A DNA stretch of 64,000 nucleotides, taken from Struthidea cinerea (lineage: Eukaryota > Chordata > Aves > Passeriformes > Corcoracidae). The position numbers and the translations under genes are program-made. The notes beneath the pieces were generated by a model. It was not told the DNA's origin and did no database searches. It saw only the letters and a program-made list of their open reading frames with translations. The stretch's first letter is position 1, and each line of letters starts with the position of its first letter. Positions 59,263-64,000 of the stretch are shown here, in pieces. The stretch spans positions 1-64,000 of the forward strand of contig VZTI01004082.1 of NCBI GenBank assembly GCA_013397865.1. Direction: 5' to 3'.

Positions 59263-62200
59263 TAGCTACAAATTACCTATCACAAAATTAAATGCAGAAA
59301 TTTAACATATACTGGGATTCAATAGCGTAGTCTTGCATCATGCTAATAAAGACAAGAAGAAAGTTTCAGAGCCTATTGTAGTGTCCACTTATGTCACAGT
59401 CTGACAGTGTTCTGTAAACATCCAAAACAAGCTGCTTTTTTTTTTTTTAATTTGAGTCAGAAAATAAGCATGCATTAAAGATTTCGGACAAGCTGCAAAC
59501 AGGTAACCAAGTAACACTTAGCATGATAGAAAACACAGTATTTTCCAGAACATTAACTTTATACTGAAATAAGAGAATTTCATGCTTTTACTTCTGCATG
59601 GCTATCAACTTGAGCCCAACAGAAAATTGGAACCATATTCAAATCTATTTTTTCCTGCTGACTTTATAGCTTCCCCATGCTTTCTGCATGTTACACATTC
59701 CCTCTCTGTTGCTCTCAGCATTTGGACTCTCTCCTTCAGGCATTCTGTAATCCTGCCAGCCAAAAAGCTTTGCTTTTAGTAAGTAGATCTGCCAACTTAA
59801 ACACCAGTTTCCTAAGGCAATCAAATAGTGAAACACACATGTATGTACTTGCACATAATCTGTCAAATACCTCTCCAGCCCACTACAAATGATTTTTGCA
59901 ATTCAGGGTTTTCATAGGAGCATGCATTCATACATAGTTTTCAAAGATCAAATGCCATGGTTGTCCAGAGTTCTGTGTCTTGTTTGTACATTCAAACCCA
60001 ATGACCCTGCAATTTCCATGTTAGCATCTAAAGATATGAAAAATGAAAAACTTAAAAACACAAAGGTTGTGCAGAAAACTTCATAGGGAGTAAGTATATC
60101 CTTCAATTTCTCCAATTTGGCAGAGAGAGCTAGTGCAAGACAGCACGGATTCCTTCATGGCAGAACACTCTTTCCACGTTTCTAGTGTGTCTGGAAAGTT
60201 AATGAATAACCATTCCAGGTGTCAAGAGTATTTTTCATACCTCCCCCATTACTCATCTATCATCCACACTGATGTCTTGACTTCCACTTTCTAAACCAGT
60301 GTTTCCTGAAAGAGGAATCTAATGTATGATGCTAGCAACAAAGTAATCCAGGAAAAACCTTGAACTTTGTCATAGTAGGATGAAATTGCACAGCCACACC
60401 TCTTGATTAAGTAAGGTTGCAGTTTACTACACGGCAAAATAAAGATGGGAGCAAAAGCATCTTTCAAGGGAGCAAGTTATTGATTAGTATTAGAAAAACT
60501 AAAATCAAGTTTCACAAATGGTAATTTACTATGTAACGTCATCATTTGCAAAAATTCCTGTGTTGTGAATCACAACTATGATACAGCAAAAAGCCCCTCA
60601 AAACTAATAGAGATGCACCATAAAAACCTAAAGCAAGGGGTGCTTAAAATGCATGGGTCACTGAAACATTCTACTGCGAGACATGCTTTACATGTACCGA
60701 GAACTTGAAACTCTGGATTTGCAGAATCATGAAACAAGCAAGATAACACTAAATTATGTTACCGTATTTGTTGAATCTGTGCATTCACATGCTAATAATT
60801 CTTTTGATTTGATGCCTATATTTGGATTCCAGCTGGTGCAGGAAGATTTGTTCTGCAAGGAATTGTTTTGGACATCCAGTACACAGTAACTAGAGCCAGC
60901 CATGGAGTGAGCAAATGGTATTCACTCCTTGGGACAAAAAGACTTACAAAGTCAAACCTAATGCATTTCTGGTTCCTGATTTTAGTTATTGCAATGAAAT
61001 GTAAGTGCTAGAGTTCGTATATGTTAAGAGTTGTTAAGAGTTACTCCCCAGATTCAGCTTTTTGAAGTAAAGCCACATGACCCTCCTATGACCAAGAGAT
61101 TGACTTTAAACTATCTTAAAGCAGTAGGTTTGTTTGTTTTCTCTGTTTTGTTTACCTCATTCCTTACAGGAACCATGATAGTAACAACAACATGATAGCT
61201 CACAACAGTATCCAAAGGTGACTTAGTATTTGTCATTATGAAGTTCTATGAAACACTTACTAGTCATGTCATTGGAAAGAGCAGAAGTATCAATGAAAAA
61301 ACCTGTTTCCAGAGAGAAGGCTGAAGGCTGTGAAGAACAGGTGGCTTAAGACCACAAACTGATCAAAGTGAATGAAGAAATTTTGAGTTAGGGAAAACCT
61401 TGAAAAAACCAAAGCAAGAATAAGTGGGAAAAAAGGTCAGACAACTATATCACTAAAAAGTTGTATCAGATGGCATACACTAAAATAAGTTGTACTCATA
61501 TGTACAAACACAAGTTTGAGATGCAGTTTTGAAACCTTAACAGTATTCTCCTACTGTAGTGTGCAGTTCATTGTCTATATGCACACGCATCAAGGTGATA
61601 AAACTCTGTATTTATTCTAAATATAATAATTTGTTACAATAACAGAATACACAAATAAAACTGTCATCATACCACTTTCTCAATTATAAAACCCCTCATT
61701 ACTGTCGCATTAGTTACCCAAACAGGCAGCCCTAAGGAAAAAATCAGCCGTGCCAAAGTATCTAGCAGCCTAGAGCAAATTTTTAACGTGTATCAGTGAA
61801 GAGTTCTAAATATGCTGGAAGAAAATAATCTCTATACTGTCATCACCAAATACAATTAGATATATGTAGTTTCCCAAATTAAAACATTTTACTACTAATT
61901 TCACATTTCTTACCATGTAATGGACATTAAAGGGATAAAAAGTTAAGTAATCTACACTAAATATGTACTAAAGGAAGCAGTTTGGACTAGTTAGTAACAG
62001 GCTTTAAATTTATCTAGAAGTTATGAGCTTGAAACAGGAATTACACGGTGAAATTACATGCCCTGCATTAGCCCAGGACCTCAGAAGAGATGCTCACAAC
62101 AGAGTTTCCCTTACGTGTTGAAAGGACAGTCAGACCCTGTTCTTTACATCAGCATTTATGGTGTAGTATTTCATGTGCATTTATATTCTATGCAATCTGG

Positions 62201-62660
62201 TATACTGAAATCTCTTCCAAAAAGAGCTAAGATTTGTGCTCCAAATGCTGAAGATATTTGGAATTTTGACAAAACTAAGAGTAAGAACTGTGGGATTTTT
62301 CCCAGTGCTGCTAAACCTTTACTATAGGTCTGATCCTGTTCCTTCTGAAGTCAAGCTGGGTTTTGCCACCAATTTAAGGGAAAGTAGAACAGTAACCTGC
62401 AGCTTCCTGCATGAACAAGTCCTTCAAGTAAAGAAAAACACCCCCAACCATGTATTATATTTTCAAGAACATCAGTACTTTAAAATAGTTTTATTTTCAG
62501 TTTGCATCCAAAAGGATTTTGAATAAGGCATTTTAATGCTCTATTTAGAAGAGAGCAGCTCACATTAACAAGCACAGGCATGTTCCATCCAAACTACTAG
62601 ACAATTTACCACCGTTATTTGATTGACTGGCTATTTAGTTCAAACAGACATTGAGAAGAA

Positions 62661-62692
62661 AAAAAAAAAAAANNNNNNNNNNNAAAAAAAAA
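62661..62692. other. Assembly gap (11 N) inside an A-run
   Basis: Eleven N (62673-62683) are flanked by A12 or more and A9, then a C/A-rich tract. The gap lies in an unresolved homopolymer, so its true length is unknown. Any open frame translated across it is meaningless. Confidence 0.98.
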
Positions 62693-64000
62693 CCCCACAC
62701 AATAACCCCCAACAAAAAAACCAGTCTCGTCTAATTGGCATGTTCTTACTGTGTCATAATAAAACTCAACATATTTGTCTTAGAGGAAACATCTGGAGAA
62801 AAAGCATAACAGTTGGTAACTGTCTTCCCCTTTTTTGCTAAACTGTACATGCAACTCAAAGTCCTGCATCCTAAATCACTCTGGAAGGCACCAACAGCCC
62901 ACTAGCTTTTTCAGTGAAAGTTTCAGTATCAAAAATAGAAGAGACTTTCAACTTCCTAAGAAGCAAGATTTTATTCTAGTTGCTCTGTAATAAACATTGT
63001 TCAACCACTGGTTTAATATTATCCCCAAAAACTATCCTGGTAATAATGGGATTGTGAAAATCTCTCACTTCATGTAGAGGGCTGCAGTTTACACAGGCTA
63101 TCAGAAAGTTTTTAGAGTTGTCAGCACTAAGTTTTATCCAAGAGAAAGTCAGAAAAACATGAAAGTCGTGGGGAATGCATGCTAATCTTTCAACCAACAG
63201 TAATGAATTATAAATACAGCAAAGAGAATTCCAACATTCATCACTCTGTGCACTAAAAACCCCTCACTCAATGAACAGAAATCCTTTATTTTCTGTTATT
63301 TCAGAAGAAATTTCTGCTGCTTGCTGTTTAGAATGTGTTCCTTAAAATTCTATCTATTGATACAGATTAAAAGGATGACTAGAAAAATTTTCGTGCTCAG
63401 AACTGGCTTGCACTGGAGCAAAAGACCTCCCTAAATCTTTTTCTTCCTAAGAAAATTGCTTGTCTAGGCTACTGACTAGCTACTCTATTCTGGCTTCAGA
63501 ACAATTGAGTGGATTTGGACCAGCCAGATTATATTCTAAATTGTACTTAAACAGCTGTACAGATTTTACTCCAAAGTACCTAAAATAAGCCACCCAGAAG
63601 ACCCATGTATTAGCAGAGACTGGAAGGCCAAGGGAGCACATCACACCTCACTGCACCCCATGGTGTCCTGGCACCTCACAGCTCTTTGCAGACCACATCA
63701 GGGCAGATGCCTCTCAAGCACCTGCCAGTCAACTAGGAGCAAAGCTGCAAATGAAGGGGGGTTTTGCCATGGTCTCTATTGCTCCTCACCTGTGCCAAGC
63801 AGCTGTGTCTTGGCAAGCAGACGATTCAAGGGTAAGGTCATAAACACAACAGACATTTTCCTGTCGCCATCCAAGCACAGCACATGAAAAATTGCAGTGA
63901 AATTTACATGAAAAAACAGCACTAGAGGACTGGAATGTGTGATCACAGGATTGAACACCATGTGCAAACAGGAAAAAGACTGAAAATTTTTCCCCGTAAC

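Larger units (their letters stand above)
43865..64000 (-). other. PIK3R1: 3' part of the long intron after the SH3 exon (intron 2)
   Basis: No minus-strand open frame resembling the p85alpha SH3 domain occurs anywhere here. Such an exon would show as more than 110 open codons from an ATG. The remaining 20.1 kb is therefore intron, consistent with the very long intron 2 of the mammalian gene. It holds a solo LTR, a pentanucleotide microsatellite, an assembly gap and T/G-rich tracts. Open frames of 60-130 codons on both strands show no domain I recognise. Confidence 0.85.

Noticed and set aside
43865..64000. Search for the p85alpha SH3 exon
   Set aside because: No minus-strand frame with the expected start, more than 110 open codons or SH3 motifs was found, so the exon is placed outside the window rather than forced.

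Overview
This is vertebrate nuclear DNA, almost certainly from a bird and probably a neoavian. The non-coding sequence is AT-rich, introns are compact, and there are CR1 retrotransposon 3' ends with the ATTCTGTG-type tail, an avian-type endogenous retrovirus solo LTR and bird-style A/C-rich low-complexity tracts. There are no bacterial-style operons, CRISPR arrays or tRNA/rRNA genes.

The only protein-coding gene I can support is PIK3R1 (class IA PI 3-kinase regulatory subunit alpha) on the minus strand. Fourteen consecutive p85alpha coding exons lie between 43864 and 21287, all with GT-AG boundaries and matching phases. They encode residues 112-724 in human numbering: BH (RhoGAP-like) domain, proline-rich linker, nSH2, iSH2 coiled coil and cSH2. 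The exon coding lengths sum to 1841 nt, exactly what remains of a 724-codon p85alpha after a 334-nt SH3 exon. That SH3 exon and the 5' UTR lie beyond 64000. Two alternative first exons sit in the 9.99-kb intron between the BH and nSH2 exons: p50alpha (31523-31538, only 16 coding nt) and p55alpha (29341-29446). Joined to the shared exons they give 424 and 454 residues, the known mammalian lengths. The 3' UTR runs from 21286 to about 16850.

Layout from low to high coordinates: 1-16850 is intergenic DNA downstream of PIK3R1. It holds a GC/CpG-rich island at about 1860-2740 next to a CR1 fragment, a tRNA-derived SINE relic near 4.8 kb, a 45-bp tandem duplication near 9.4 kb and a second CR1 tail near 10.3 kb. 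16850-21286 is the 3' UTR; 21287-43864 holds the coding exons; 43865-64000 is part of the very long intron after the SH3 exon, with a solo LTR at 45102-45690, an (ATCTC)14 microsatellite and a small assembly gap inside an A-run.

The most interesting leads are within the gene. First, a possible undescribed 57-nt exon at 40733-40789 is in frame as a cassette and also starts with an ATG in frame with the BH domain. Second, both arginines that have been linked to p85alpha GAP activity (151 and 274, human numbering from memory) are replaced here by Gly and Lys. Third, an isolated CpG-rich patch lies about 2.1 kb upstream of the p50alpha start. I found no wholly new multi-gene system and do not claim one.
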